Part shown: positions 12,551 through 26,337 of the stretch, one piece after another
Numbering within the stretch: position 1 is the stretch's first letter
How the letters are laid out: each line of letters begins with the position of its first letter
Source of the DNA: Neoechinorhynchus agilis
Taxonomy: Eukaryota; Acanthocephala
Direction: 5' to 3'
Length of the DNA: 64,000 nucleotides
Assembly (NCBI GenBank): GCA_051530055.1
Contig: CM121343.1
Span: 5,208,001-5,272,000 of the forward strand
Program-made: the position numbers and the translations under genes
Notes under the pieces: generated by a model
What the model saw: only the letters and a program-made list of their open reading frames with translations
What the model was told of the DNA's origin: nothing
Databases searched by the model: none

Positions 12551-12722
12551 GCTTGTCTATGGCTAAAAATTAAAAGAACTAATTCCGGTTGTTTCCGGAG
12601 TCACAATGTTGTACGCCTTTATCAAGGTTCAAACACTTTAATAGCCTTGATAAAGGCGTACAACATTGTGACTCCGGAAACAATCGGAATTAGTTCTTTT
12701 AATTTTTACGCCATAAACAAGC
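12551..12722. mobile_element. MITE-like hairpin element
   Basis: About 75-bp inverted repeats. The left arm starts GCTTGTCTATGGCTAAAAA and includes GGAGTCACAATGTTGTACGC and TTATCAAGG; the right arm is the complement ending ACGCCATAAACAAGC. The core (CCTTGATAAAGGCGTACAA) resembles the hairpin at 40125-40286 and the 229-bp satellite unit. Confidence 0.85.
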
Positions 12723-13230
12723 AGATTTAAATTTTCTTGAATGCTCGTAACTCAACAAATGTCTCGCTTATGGAATATAACCACAGTTTTGTTTCTCCGA
12801 AGATACCATTAAGCACAGACATCGATTAAAGGAAAATTATCCGCCCAAAAACGATTTTTTACCGAAATGAATTAAGAGCACTTTCGAGCCTAAAATGTGA
12901 ACAATAAAAAGAGGAATTCGTGCAATGGGTAAAATACGATTTGAAAACCATGTTAATTTTTAACCTACAAGTAAAGAACCCTCTTTGTATAAAAATTATT
13001 CCTACATGGGAAACAGCCATACTAAATTCTGGGAAATCAGTCTATATCCAAAATCAAGGGCTCTAAGAGTGGTGGATATGACTTTTGATACCAACGCCCT
13101 TTGATTTTTTTTCAACTAGTGTAAAGGAGACTTTTGGGTTTATAGGACAGAATCCTAGTTTGTTGCTACTTTCGTGAACAACTTAGAAATCCAAGGCGAT
13201 TTTATTGTCCTCGAAATTACACCGTAAGCA

Positions 13231-13489
13231 AATAATAGCCTTATTGTTTAGACGTCTTTACCCGCGGTAAATAATTTTTTATTAAAAATGTTCTGCGAAC
13301 ATCGTCAGATTCATCATCAATTCTAAAATATAAGTGGTTAAATGGTTATTCTGCTGATTGTGTTTTTCCATTTTTAGCTATGAAGACCCATTTAACCACT
13401 TGTATTTTAGAATTGATGATGAACCCGACGAGGTTTTCAGAACGTCTTTATCAAATTATTTACCGGATGAAGACTTCTAAATAATAATT
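13231..13489. mobile_element. MITE-like hairpin element, CCCGCGGTAAAT family
   Basis: The arms run inward from TTATTGTTTAGACGTCTTTA and CCCGCGGTAAATAATTT, through AATTCTAAAATATAAGTGG, to the complementary right arm ending GAAGACTTCTAAATAATAAT. The same family is seen at 32930-33930 and 41028-41217, with a fragment at 34029-34066. Confidence 0.8.
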
Positions 13490-14087
13490 CTGTAATCATA
13501 TAGCCTCCCCCGGTACTTCGCCACATATCGACATTTAGGTAATAGCAATATCTCTTTTTAAAGAACGAAAAGCACGGAAATAGTTTTATTTTAGTTCATT
13601 TAATATTGTGATAATTGGTTTATATGTGAGTTGGATACACAGAGATTACGTGTTTTCCAGATAGAACCATTTTAAAAATATTCTGATCATGAACAGAAAG
13701 AGAGAAAAGGAAACCATCTTAAATGGTTTGCCTACCTAATAGAATCGAACACTTCGACGCATAATAATTAAATTAATTTACATTTTTTTCGCATCCCATT
13801 AATTTGTATGCACCTTTCTCTATTCAAGGAAATTTTGACGACATCGTCGGCTTTTATAGTGTTTCATAAAAAATCCTTCTCAATTTAAACTTCTTGACTA
13901 GTCTTTGTAGGACCTACAAAAGATGAGCCATTGTGCGGCATGCTAGCACTTGCAACTAATGTATTTTAATGTTTTCTTAGGCAAATGTTTAAAATTGTAA
14001 CCATGGAAATTGTGGACTATGTAAAATAACTAACCTAGTTTGTTTGAGATAATAGTGGCTTCCACGGTAATAGCTGAATCACGAGCG

Positions 14088-17000
14088 ATGGTATCCAAAC
14101 GAGTTAAGAACGAGCTGTCTCTTGGCTATAAGCTAGGTAAATCGTTAAAAACGCCTCAATTGGTATGGGTACCGCACATTGCTAGCGCTTTCACATTGGC
14201 CCAAATCGATGATATACTAACCGATACGATTAAAGTACGGCTATTGGATACGAAGGATCTTCGAGAATTTCCTTACGATCATGTCTACGCTGCGGAACCT
14301 AGTTCACAGCACTTACCGGATGACAATTGTGCGCTTATGTATCTGAATCCGGCTACTTTGTTAGAGAACACTCGAGCAAGATATGCTCAAGACGCGATTT
14401 ATACATACGTTGCTAATATATTAATAGCAGTAAATCCATACAAACCTATTGAGAGTAATTATACAAAGGATTTGATGCACTCGTATCAGAACCAATCTTT
14501 ACAGACCCGTCCACCACACGTTTTTGCGATTGGCGATAAGGCGTATCGCGAAATGAAACAAATTCAGAAAAATCAATCCATTGTTGTTTCGGGTGAAAGT
14601 GGATCTGGTAAGACTGAAAGTGTTAAGTTCATTCTTAAGTATCTAACTGAATGTTACGGACAGCAAGCTGGACTAATCGAAGAACGTATCCTGAATTCTA
14701 ACCCGTTACTTGAAGCTTTCGGTAACGCAAAAACAATAAAGAACAACAATAGTAGTCGATTCGGGAAATTCATCGAACTTCACTTTCAACGTAGACGTGC
14801 CGGTGGCACTAAGTATATGACATTCGACATATCAGGCGGTTTTATTTCTCATTATCTTCTCGAGCGTTCTCGGGTGTGCATGCAACCCCAATATGAACGG
14901 AACTATCATATTTTCTATCAACTATGTGCCCGAGCAAATGACGAACTGTACAAGCAACTAGCGCTGGATACACCTGATCGATTTTCAATATTGAGTAAAG
15001 GCCGATGTACATCTTATTTCTCTTCGCCCTCTTCTGTCGTTCAAATTAAAACATCACGCCAAAGTGCTCAGCACCTCAAAGACGGGCCGTTGCATGATAT
15101 ACAGCTAGATGACGCGTTGGGTTTTGATCAATGCATTGATGCTATGAAACATATCGGAATTTCTGATCAGCGGATAAATGAAGTCCTTGCTTTGGTAGCT
15201 GCAGTAATGCACTTGGGGAATATCGACTTCATCGAAGACGGTGATGATAAAGCATCGTCAGGTGGTTGTGTAGTCAATTTTGACTTGGAAAAACGAGCAA
15301 AGTCGTTGTTTACGTCTGCAAGACTTCTAGGAATACCAATGGATGACCTTGAACGTGACCTCGTCCACAGAACAATGGTTACTCGGCACACTCGACGTGA
15401 TTCTCTCATTCTGGTCCCATTAAACGTTTCAGCTGCAAAGCATGCGAGAGATGGTCTATGCAAGGCACTTTATGTAAAATTGTTTGAATATTTGGTCACG
15501 GCAATCAATAAAAGCATACCAGTGGGCTATAATGGTGGTGATGGTGTCGAAGCCCCTAACGGAAATAATTTGTACATTGGCATTTTGGATATAGCAGGAT
15601 TTGAGTACATGCCGGTGAACAGTTTTGAACAGTTCTGTATAAATTATTGCAACGAAAAACTTCAGCAGTTTTTCAATGGGCGAATACTTCGAGATGAACA
15701 AAATTTATATGAGCATGAAGGTCTAGGCGTTCCCAGAATTCAATACGTCGATAACCAGGATTGCATCGATTTGATCGAAGCTCGGCGGAATGGAATTTTG
15801 AGTCTTTTAGACGAGGAAAGTCGTCTTCCTTCACCGGATCATCAACACTTCACCCAAGAAGTATTTAGGAAAAATAAAGGACACCAACGTTTAGATCTTT
15901 CTAGGAAATCGCCACTGAAACTTTATCGTGAGATTTTGGACACGGAGGGATTTATGATAAGACATTTCGCTGGAGCTGTAGTATATTCTACTCGGGATTT
16001 TATTGATAAAAATAATGATTCTATCCATACGTCGTTGCTAGAGACGCTAGCCAAAGTACCCGAAACTACAGATGGTATCACATGCTCAAATCTTTTAAAA
16101 GATATTCTTGGTACTTCTGAGTTACCCGATGAACAAGTCGGAAAACTAAGCTTTCTAAGTGTTGGTTCAAAGTTTAAAACCCAATTAAGTGATTTGCTTG
16201 ACAGGTTAGAGACAACCGGAACTAGTTTCGTTCGATGTATAAAACCAAATGAGCTCATGAAGCCCATGATATTCGACGGGCCTCACATTTTGAGCCAGTT
16301 GCAGTGCGCTGGAATGTTGAGTGTTTTGGAATTGATGCAGCAAGGTTATCCATCACGAGCTAAGTTTGATCATCTATACTCAAAATATCGAAGTATTTTA
16401 CCCGCTGATTTGGCAAGACTTGAGCCTCGATTTTTCTGCAAAGCGCTCTTTCATTCACTCAATATGCGCGACGGCGATTTTCGATTTGGTTTAACGCGGG
16501 TATTTTTCCGTGCAGGCAAATTTGCCGAATTTGATGCTATAATGACAAATGAAGCGGACGATCCAGAAAGTAGAAAGAGGATGGATCATTTGGTTGAAAG
16601 GGCTAGAAAGTGGATCGGACGGGCGAGATGGAAAAAGGCTCAGTATACCGTAATGTGCGCGATGATCATCAGAAAGCGCATACAATATAGGCGAGAAAGG
16701 ATTAATGCTTTACAATCAGCCCTTAGGCAATGGATTGTATACCGACGACATGAACCCATAATTGCTGCATTGTGTCGCATCAAGATCATGAAAGATCGAT
16801 CAAGGGTATGTTTGGCGGAATTAGCCAATGTTACGGCGCTTGATGGTGGTGGTGCTAACCATTTGGCGACTAAGTGTGAAGAGATCATGAAGCGATGTGA
16901 AGAGATCAAGGCTGCTAAGCTTAACAATGGCTATTTTAAAGATAATTTGCCGATGGATTTCTCCATGTTAAACGCTGAGCTATGTACACTTGAGACGGAC

Positions 17001-18391
17001 GTCGAACAAGTTATAAGTGATTCTTATAAATGGGCTGAATTACAGAAGCAAAAGCAACAAGAAGAGAAACTACGCGCTTTGCAGAGGGAACTAGAAACAG
17101 AAAATGCCATGAGGGAAAAAGAGAATAAGGAAAGGCAAGAGAGAGAACGAGAAGCGCAACAGCGAGATTTTATTGAGCAACGACGATTACATGAGGCCAA
17201 AAAAATAATACAGTCGCGAGCGAATGGAACAAACGGTGGTGGTATTGCTGAAAATGGGAAGAAATTTACGGATACAGGGATACAGGCAATGTTCGATGAT
17301 CAACAAACCAGACTTGATCACGATTTGGCATCTAAATTAGCTGCCATGACAGGCAGTTCTCTCGATCCTTTAACTATAATTGGACTTACTAACGCCCATA
17401 AAGCAGTGGATTCAAAGAAAGCTATTAACGTTTAGATCAGTCGCACATAGCGGCTTGCAAAATATATACATTAAGCATCTAACTGTTATTAGTTTAGTTC
17501 CAATAACGTAATGAAAACCAATATAGGCCGTTAATATAGAATGAATGTAAAATGGATATCCTATCGTCCATTTCAAACTGCCAATTTTTGGCTCTCTTCT
17601 AGAAAGCAAAACAGGCATAGTAAGAAATATTGACGAATATAATGCATTAGGGTGGTTTTAATGGGTCAGATTGCAAATATCTTTAAATGAACATTCAAAA
17701 ATTTCGTTTAAATTCAGAATGTACTCACTCTTCTAGTGGTTTCATTCGAATAAACCCGCAAAATTTTCTTGGAATCTGCTTCCATATCGGAGAAAATGTG
17801 CATGATTCCAAATACAATTTGTCAGGTTGGAAATACGCTCAACTCAGGGACGCGATAAATACAAGTTGCGATATCGAATTATTGGAAGCTTGTAGAGAGG
17901 AATTCCACCGTCGTTTGAAAGCATATCACCTATGGAAGGCTAAGAATCGAGCTCGAGGTGCCCCGGTTGAGAGGCGTATTCCGGCGGAAATGGCTGAGGC
18001 AATTGAAGGTATGAGATCGGTTATTGGGAACGATGTAGCCATGGAAGGCGAACAGCGGTATTTCAAGGTTAGTTCTCGAAGATCAACTAGAATACCCGCC
18101 GTGTGGTACGCCCATTTTGACGGGAAATGGATTTGCCGACAAATACAAGTTGGTGGGAATAGGAGCAACCGACCGTTGATAGCTGGGGTGGATGACGTCG
18201 ATATGTGTGAGTTGAGGCTCGACGAAACTGATCTAATTACAACTCCTGGTGTGGAGATAACTGAAAGTGAATTTGAGAGGGTTTGGTCAGAGAAAGGAGG
18301 TGATGAATATGCGAAAGAGCACTATACCCAAATTTCGTCAAAGTGGCTTCAAGATCACTATAGTCGATTGGTGACTCTTGTTGAGCTGTAA
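14088..18391 (+). CDS. unconventional myosin VI
   Basis: One uninterrupted exon (14088-17435, from ATG 14088) encodes the motor, neck and part of the tail; a second frame, open to 18391, encodes the cargo-binding tail. Motor motifs: P-loop GESGSGKTE, switch I NNSSRFGKF, switch II DIAGFEY, and relay/SH region LQCAGMLSVLELM. After the converter, the segment RARKWIGRARWKKAQY matches the myosin-VI reverse-gear insert, which drives movement to actin minus ends. A charged coiled/helical tail follows. The second exon has WKYAQLRDAINTSCDIELL and WWYAHFDGPW-like VWYAHFDGKW, diagnostic of myosin VI. The intron lies somewhere between about 17350 and 17810; its ends are not resolved (GT at 17352 to AG near 17804 would be in frame). 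An acceptor-like ACCTAG lies at 14037, about 50 nt before the ATG, so the true start could be upstream. The motor has a short insertion after switch I. Confidence 0.93.
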
Positions 18392-21300
18392 GCACTACGA
18401 ACCGATTGTAGTTTAAACACCGTGAATTTGCGTGGGTTGTTTTAGTTGGTTAAGCCGAATTCCTTCACGATGATTAGCTGCTTATATTGAAAAAGACTAT
18501 AGTTACACGCATATCGATCTGTCACATCATATCAATCAGCTTATAGTATTTCTCGCCAATCCATCGACGATATCATCCGTGCAATGCATGCGATTTTTGA
18601 TAGACAGCTTATATTTTCAATAGTATTTTATCATTTATCACAAGCAAAAATCAAATTTCAACTACAGTAACATTTAGTCAATTGCGATGCGCAAACAATC
18701 TAGAACCTAGCCGTGCAAAGCCTTTGGCGACGAGACGCTGTAATAAGTAAGCTATGTTGATAAATGGAAACATATTAGGAAATCGAGGAATGTTTAAAAT
18801 TGTTAACTTCTTTGTACTCTTTCATTTCCAAACATACATTTCTTCTAATAAGGAAACAATTTAGCTGAAACTCTCTGTAGCGAATAGAGATTGAGTTGCG
18901 GAGGACATGAAAGTGCTTGAGGTTTTAGATTTTGCATTATTGAACTCAAAATATTGGCTAATTTAATCTGGAATTTTGTAGCTCTCGTGAATATATGAGT
19001 AAAGGCTGATCTTCTCGTCACTTAGTGGGCAATTCGAGGTCGACTAATGTGAACCCCTTGAAAATGGGATCAACAGCTCAATATCGTCCGTATTACAGAT
19101 AAATGCAGGTTGGAATATATGACTCTTTGGTTAAATGGCAAGTGAAGAACCATCACTTACTTTTTTCTTCTGATTTATTAGCTATGTCTTTTAGACTATG
19201 ATTTATATGAAAACGGTATCTAGGCGTAGACAACATTTAGATAAGTTTAAAGGATGATTGAAAAGTAACGATGCTAAGATGGTCGAGTGTGAAAGCATTA
19301 CTTATATGGTGAAAGTACCCGGATCAATCTTGTTTTAACCTCTAAATGGACGGATTGAACTGTGGACCTCGTCTGGCAGTTCTGTAGATGTGAGAGAGAC
19401 AGAGAATATTTAATATCAGAGAAGATTGATGTCCACTCCGATTGTACTTTTTTCCAAATTATGTACACAATAATTGTCGAGAACATCCTCACTGTAAATA
19501 GTGACGATCTGGAGTAAAGGCAATATGCTGTTGTAAAGGCCTATGGGTTAATGTTTCAAATTTTAGAAGTTGCATGGATTCTAAAACATAAAAACGCATG
19601 TCGAGATGGATACAAATACATTAAGGATCTGATGAAGAAACCTCTCGATGGAGTAAAAAAGGAAAGACTGTGTTTGTGAATACGATTCGCAATCAATAGA
19701 AATAGGTTTGTGCGGATATTTCACTGGTCGTCGTGAGATTTATCTAACAGAAGACAACACTTCAAACGGCGTGTGTTTCGCTCTGAAAAATAATCAATTG
19801 TTGTCAAATCGAGTACATCTTAAGATCAAGAGGATTGGCTCATGATTTACTGTGACTATGAATGGCGTAAGCTTAATTTACATTGCTATATGAAAATCAT
19901 GATCTTTTTGAAGACTTCTAAAGTGCACAAAGAGTTCCTGTACACTGATGAAAAGCGGCACTTAAATGATAGATTATTAACATTTAATTGCATATTATTT
20001 ACTTTTGTGAACTTTGTAGTCAATTTTTTCGTAATCATTAACTATAAATCCTATACCTTTCAATTGACTACGATGTTTAAATGCTGCATTGTAACGCATT
20101 TCATTTAAATCTCAGTTTAGACTTGAAAAATGAGTTAGAATCTACGGTTCACAGTTACAAGTAGAGAACTTGAAGAATATTTAGCTGAAATGCGCTTAGT
20201 TTGCAGTAAATCGTTTTATATTTTCAAGGTTTAAAAGTGTTAAACCACCTTCCCACCCCCGTGACTCGCTTGTTCTGGGCTTTATTAGGGTTATGCTATT
20301 AAAGACGTTAATGCTTAGCCATTACGTGCAGTTTTTATGGTTAATTCGACCTTTGTATTTATTACGTGTGACCTGAGCGACGTACTCAGTTGGACTAGGA
20401 AATCTTATGCTTCGTCTTAAGCGTGTCTTGACAGGTTTTACTATCTACGTTAACCCTAAACCTCTAAGTGGTAAGAAATTCGACCGATCCTTAAAAATTT
20501 ATATTTCAGCTGCGCAAAGCTATAGATGTCCTTACATTCTACAAGTAGAGATCAATGGTCAATCCTTCTACTGATCGAAAATCAGAAGTGTTTCGAAATC
20601 ATTTGCGATTTGGAGTTGTTCCCATATTGTAGTTCTAATAAGAGATGTTCGCAATTTTCCCCCGAAATTACAGCGTTGGGAATCTAAGACTTAACATCCC
20701 TTGCGATGTTGCAGCAAATTTTATGTATTGTAATATTTTTCTCCACTTTATGAACACTCAATTGTCGTTCTGACTGTTTCTTTTAAGTTTGTGTTAACTT
20801 GAAATCCTACTGCGTTTATTAGTGTGCTCATTTCGTAATCATTTAGCAAATTTGTGACAAAGTATTATAGGTAGTAGCGGCAATTCCTAATTTTGCACCG
20901 ACTTTTGACCTGATTGGCATTTAATTAAAAATGCAAGGTGCGCTAGTTAATAATAGGAGTCAAAAAGTTGCGTTTTGGGGACTCTCGTTTTTTGCAGAGA
21001 TTAAAGACAAAAGAGGAATTATCATCACTGGGTGTATACAACTGAGACATTCCTTTGGATTATCCTAATGGAATTTCGTCTGGATATGCGCGTGGCGCTT
21101 TATATTTGTGCGTTTGCGGGTGGTGGTGGTGGTGGTTTGCGGCGCGCGCACAATTCGTGAGAATGTGGGTTTATCATTCCAAAGGACAAAATTCACGTAG
21201 ACGATTCTTAGTGTAAATCGATCTGTAATTTTCGTTACGGTTGCTCGAGTGCGTGGTTCCGGTTGTCTAAAAAGTGAAGGCAGTACGGTGAGTCATGATG

Positions 21301-24300
21301 GCAGGTACATGGTTGTCTAATTGCACCTTTTTTCATTGGTTGTACTCGAGTTCTTGCTCGATTAATATTTTTTCTGTTAAAGGTACCTTCTGAGCGAAGT
21401 TAGCTTGTTGATATGGGGCATTGGTTGTTGTTGTTGTTGCTGCTGCTGTGACACAGTGTATTATTTGTGTGAGCACTAATCCGAGCAAAGTCAAAGAACT
21501 TTATCAGACTGGAGTGCGCGCTAAGGGATCCGTTTCGGCAATCCCAGTGATTAAATTGGATTGTGCCACTCAAGTGCATGTTCTGTGTGCTTGTAAGCTT
21601 TTAAAAGCATTGAGAAAGTCTCTGCTTTATGAGTATGTGCGTACGGATGATGCATAAATGTGGTTGCAGTAGCTGCTTTGTGCGTTGATCTCACTGTCTC
21701 CATTCCACTGTCTCCGTCTCCGATCATTGCCTCGAATTAGCTGTTCATCTCGTCTTCTCTCCTCCTCCTCCTGCTCGGTTCACGGTACGCTTACCTTTTG
21801 GAATGCGGTTGATAGTACACTCGAGCAGCGGTGGTGGTGGTGCTGGTGCTGGTGGTGGCGGCGGCGGTGGGGTGGCGGCAGCAGCCGAGCCACATGCGCG
21901 TTTGGGATAATTCCTCACGAGGAAACTAAAAGGAAAGTCATGTGCGCTTACGAATAGAATGTATTGGTGGTATGTACACTTAATCGCATGATGCGATATA
22001 GAATGTTATCGTTATGTCGTCTTAGGTTCTCGTCTGAGGGTGACCGTGGGCATGTCTCACATGATGTTTCAATCAGTTTAATCTCTTATCAATCGGCGTT
22101 TGATCTAATACTTTAAGCGTGCTGCTCCTATTGGCTTAAGCGCTCCTCAAAACATCGTAACTACAAACCTAGCGCCAAGGTATTCTAACGTGATTTTTAA
22201 AGCCAAAGCATCGACTCTCTCTTCTTTTTTGAACTAACCCATCCTATTACTAATGTAGTCCGACTCATGTGCAAGCATGATGATGATGATGATGATTTTT
22301 TAGAAAGTGGAACGGAAACACACACACAACTTGTTTAGAATAGCCCACGGCTAAGGATAGTTGCTAATCTTAGGAAACTCATAAATAGCGGGAGGCTGGC
22401 TTTTACCCTTACTCCCTCCAGAAGGATCAATCGCGAGAGCAAACGAAACACGCAGATTAGCATGTTGCTGGGTATCTCTATCTTCTTCCTATCCTCAAAT
22501 CTTCTACCAAGCCATTGCTCTGCATTAGCAGTCAGGCAGCCAAGTATCGAGAGATCTGAAGCCTCACTCCGTCTCCCAGTGCAGAAATGACTTTTATCGA
22601 TTTGATGTATGAGAATGGAATTACTTACATATTAGTGTGTGGACAAATATGACTAGATAAAACGACGGATAGCCGGAGTGTGCCAATAAGCGCGTTCCTT
22701 CTTACTGAGATTAACATTTTTCTGGTTACCTTTACAACATCTCCATGGTTAATCCCTTAGCCATTTAGTGACTCCCTCGGGAAAAAGCAGTCTTTCGAGA
22801 GGGGTTTCGACAAAAGTAACGAACGTAGCTTATTAAGTTCGGTTTGTCTCAACGGTAAGCCCCATTTAGCACCTAACAATGCGGCTTAGAAGACTAATAT
22901 GTGCTTTACACCACCAGTAGTAGTAGTAGCTCTAGTGCCACCACCACCACCACAACCGCCACCACCACCACCACCACCACCACTATAATAAGCGCAGCCC
23001 CGCATCAGTACAAAATGTGCGGTGCCACAGCCGCTTGTAGTGTCGGAGGCGGCTTAAAATCGATTATAATCTATCTCTTCCAGTGTCTTTTGCTAAGCGT
23101 GTGGAGCGAAAGTGGAATGTTGCACCATCACAGTAACACACACAAGCACCCTCTTATGGTGTTTCCTTGCAGATTGAGAGATTGAGGAATAAAACGACAC
23201 GGGAAGTCAGCTAGAGCGCCCACTGCTGCGCGAATTACTTCCTCGCTAGATTGCCATAATCTTCTCTCTAGTCAAAGTTTTTGTTAGACTCTTACTCTCC
23301 CCGTAAAAGATATACACTTCATATCGTGAGAGAAATGGTACAAATCGCCCTACGTGGAATATAAACACTTTACTACTTTACAAAATGTATTCCATTTAAT
23401 TTTTCAAATCTGCGTTTCCCACTCGTTGCCTATAATCAAGCCGAATCCGTTACCAGCTTATTTGTGGTAGAAACGGAATGTAGCCCACGCTTTTACTCTC
23501 TTTCTAAAAGTTTGCATTCTTAACACCCGACGAAGCTCTTCCATTTCGAATAAATAAACACTCAGGTTCTCATCTGAGACCGTGTCGAAGTTATGATCTT
23601 CGTAGGTGAAATCTTGTTTTTTTTCGCCGGCAAATATAACTGACTTCGAGAATTCTCAGCGATTCTTAAATACTAAGACTGGCTGATAAAATAATCAATG
23701 TAAGATCAATAAACATTTCCGTAATCCGTTTCTCCATTGTTGTTTTTTATACAACAAAAAATAACGCCGTTTGCTTTGCATTTCACAATTCATATTTCTT
23801 CTTTAGTATGCGCAAAATATTCTAATATCAGTAAGTTCATCTTCATTTGCATGTTTAGTTGAATAGTAGGTATATGAACATGATGCATTCCTATGCTTCC
23901 TACATGCTCCTTTAAGGCAGAAAGCTATGGGATTTTAACATTAAAACCATAGATTAACACTTCATTCTGAAGCATTTATTATCCGGAGCGACCAAACGAC
24001 TACTCCAAATCTTCTATACTTATTGATGATATTGGTGTCATGGACTTATGGTTACGTTCAACCTAAATAAAGTGCTGCGACTAGCGTAATTTAGTTAGAA
24101 AAAGGTTAAACCGAGCTGGTTCTCGCTGTTCTGTTGAAAGATGCACTGAATATATTTCCATTTCTCTAAATTTCTTACTTTAAGAGTCGGAGAATGCACC
24201 TTTTCCCCATTCAATTCTTGTTTCTCGCAAATTTTAACAAACGCATCTCTTAAACTCCTGCATTCACAATCTGAAGTGCGTGTCGAGATAATGTTTGACT

Positions 24301-25642
24301 GGTAGGTGAATTATCCGAAGAGGCTAAGCCCGTATTGTGTATTTTTAAGCAACTAATTGAAGTGGATCCCCTTAAAAATCCCATTCCAACTGAGTTTGCG
24401 CACTAGATACTCTAAATGTTTGATCCTGTCTAGAGACTAATCCTTTGATCGATAAAACGATATGAGTACACTCGAAAATCTAATATATTAAAAATCGGAC
24501 TTTAAAGCAAAGAAACTTACCATCTAAAGTACAAGAATAACTGTTTTTAAACAGTCGGTAAAATGAATTCAGATATCAATGAGCACAGTTACTTTACAAT
24601 CAAAGCCGGCATCTTAATCCCATGATGATCTTTTGACACGGATTATTGTTGAATGGCGTCTCTAAAAGATCAATTTGCCCATGACCAACGGTATTTTTAT
24701 GTGTAAAACTTAAAAATGGCTACCATTACTGCTTTTACATGAAACTGTGTACTGTGAAAGCTTCACTTGCATAGACTTGGTATCCACGTAATGGAATTGT
24801 TTTGAAGCCATTAGAGAGTAGATTAGGAGTTGTTAAAGAATTTTCAAGGGATGACCTATTAAATTGTGTTACTCGATTTTCCTCGAATTTTAGTACTGAT
24901 CTCTTCAAAATGAAGGTATGTGGGTCATCAAAACTTCTTAATGTATATCGTATATCACCTGAATAGATGTTAACAGCTCACCTCGATCTTGTCGATGGGC
25001 GGCTGGGTATGGATAATAGGATCGTTTTAGACACCGGGCAGGACACACTGTCTACGTGGCTTGATTCACTTGAATGCAGATCGAATTGAATAACATATCT
25101 AACGGCACAGATTCGATTTAAACTGGGGCAGACACATTATAGCAATGGGACTTAATTACTCGTGGCACACCTGTCCGCGAGGTACTTAATCGTAGCTGCT
25201 GATCACCACCACCACCACCATTGCGATCATTATCGTCAGTTTCTCGATTATGATCTGGTCAGTTCAGAATTGAAGATACCCGTACACTTGTGGCGACATT
25301 TGGACTGATCAAATCAATATTTTTATAGGTAGCGGACTGTCTTGGTGCTTTAGCCTGCAAGTGCCCCCAACTTCACTGATGTGCACTCTAGCACACATTT
25401 TCTTAACCTTTCTTTGCTGCGTTTGAGAACCGTGTAATTTTGCGCCACAAGGTGTCGTCTTTTGTGGAGCTTTCCCCTACAATTCAAGTAGCGATCATCG
25501 CACAACAACAATTGCTCCCTCAACTCCATTCTCGAACATCAAAGTTCAACAACCTACGCATCGAGCAATTTCAGATTCATATAGACGCCTGAGCGAATTG
25601 ATTTGCTTCCGGGCTTCAAGTGTTCAATAGTTCAAAAACAGA
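18392..25642. other. long non-coding region with microsatellites
   Basis: About 7.2 kb between myosin VI and the homeobox gene. I find no conserved protein. Frames at 21421-21957 and 22901-23185 are built on GTT/GGT and CAC repeats. Simple repeats include GGT runs near 21118 and 21826, TGA near 22277 and CAC near 22940. The length and position fit a regulatory region of a developmental transcription-factor gene, but no element is identifiable. Confidence 0.4.
22912..22985. repeat. CAC/AGT trinucleotide microsatellite
   Basis: AGT repeats followed by CCACCACCACC runs, interrupted only by single-base changes. Confidence 0.9.
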
Positions 25643-25865
25643 ATGAATATAATCGAAGAACAAGGTTCAATTGCGTCGCAAGTTCGAAGTCGTTCTCCAA
25701 CGTCTACAAAAGACTGGGCATCCCGCATGAACGTCAAAAAGGACAAACATTTAATTGACGTATCCGAGAAGAACGATGCCACCGGTTGTATGGCCGGCTG
25801 TGGAGGTGGCACGGGTCTACAGGCGCCATCTACTAGATGTAAATACGACATAGCCGAAGAAAAAG
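25643..25865 (+). CDS. possible alternative first exon of the Dve-like gene
   Basis: An open frame from ATG 25643 ends at a GT donor (AAAAAG|GTTTG) in phase 1. That is the same phase as the short exon 27171-27186, and it joins to the exon at 27277 in frame, giving ...AEEK-ADNVAVRF. Codon use is ordinary and the frame is not repeat-derived. There is no similarity to a known family. It could equally be chance open sequence. Confidence 0.4.
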
Positions 25866-26337
25866 GTTTGATTTTTTTAAATGCTAAAAAATTACGCGAA
25901 ATTATCATATCTATTTTTTGAACTCGTTCTTGCAATTATCGATGATTTCAGCGTCTATTCTTTTCTGCAGTCAATGCATTTCTCTATTCGTCCATGAATG
26001 TTCATATCTGTCACTACCTTTATTGAATTGACATCATCTCTTTTGTCTGTACTGTATATGTTTCTTCGCTAGAATTTTAACATTTTGTCCCATCGCTCAA
26101 GACGTTCCAACTACAAAGTGTAATTCTTTGTATTCTTTTTGTTGCCACTATTGCTGCAACTACGTTTTCTGGGCGCGGTTAACGCATATGTCTTTGTGTG
26201 TGTTCCTCGCCCATTCAAAAGTCGGTATGCGTCGACGACTACCTGCTCGACTATAAATCTGAGCGAACGACATTCGCCTCCTGCATCTACAAACTATCTC
26301 TCGTTTTAAACTTAGCTTCAAGTTTAGTTTGACACCG

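Noticed and set aside
15167-16927. Minus-strand frames under the myosin VI exon
   Set aside because: They are antisense shadows of a strongly conserved coding exon.
17436-17686. Myosin VI as a broken pseudogene because the motor frame ends in a stop
   Set aside because: All motor motifs and the whole cargo-binding tail are intact, and a single intron between them explains the stop.
21421-21957. Coding frames in the microsatellite region
   Set aside because: The predicted peptides consist largely of Val/Ala or Trp/Arg runs from GTT and GGT repeats, with no ATG context or splice support.
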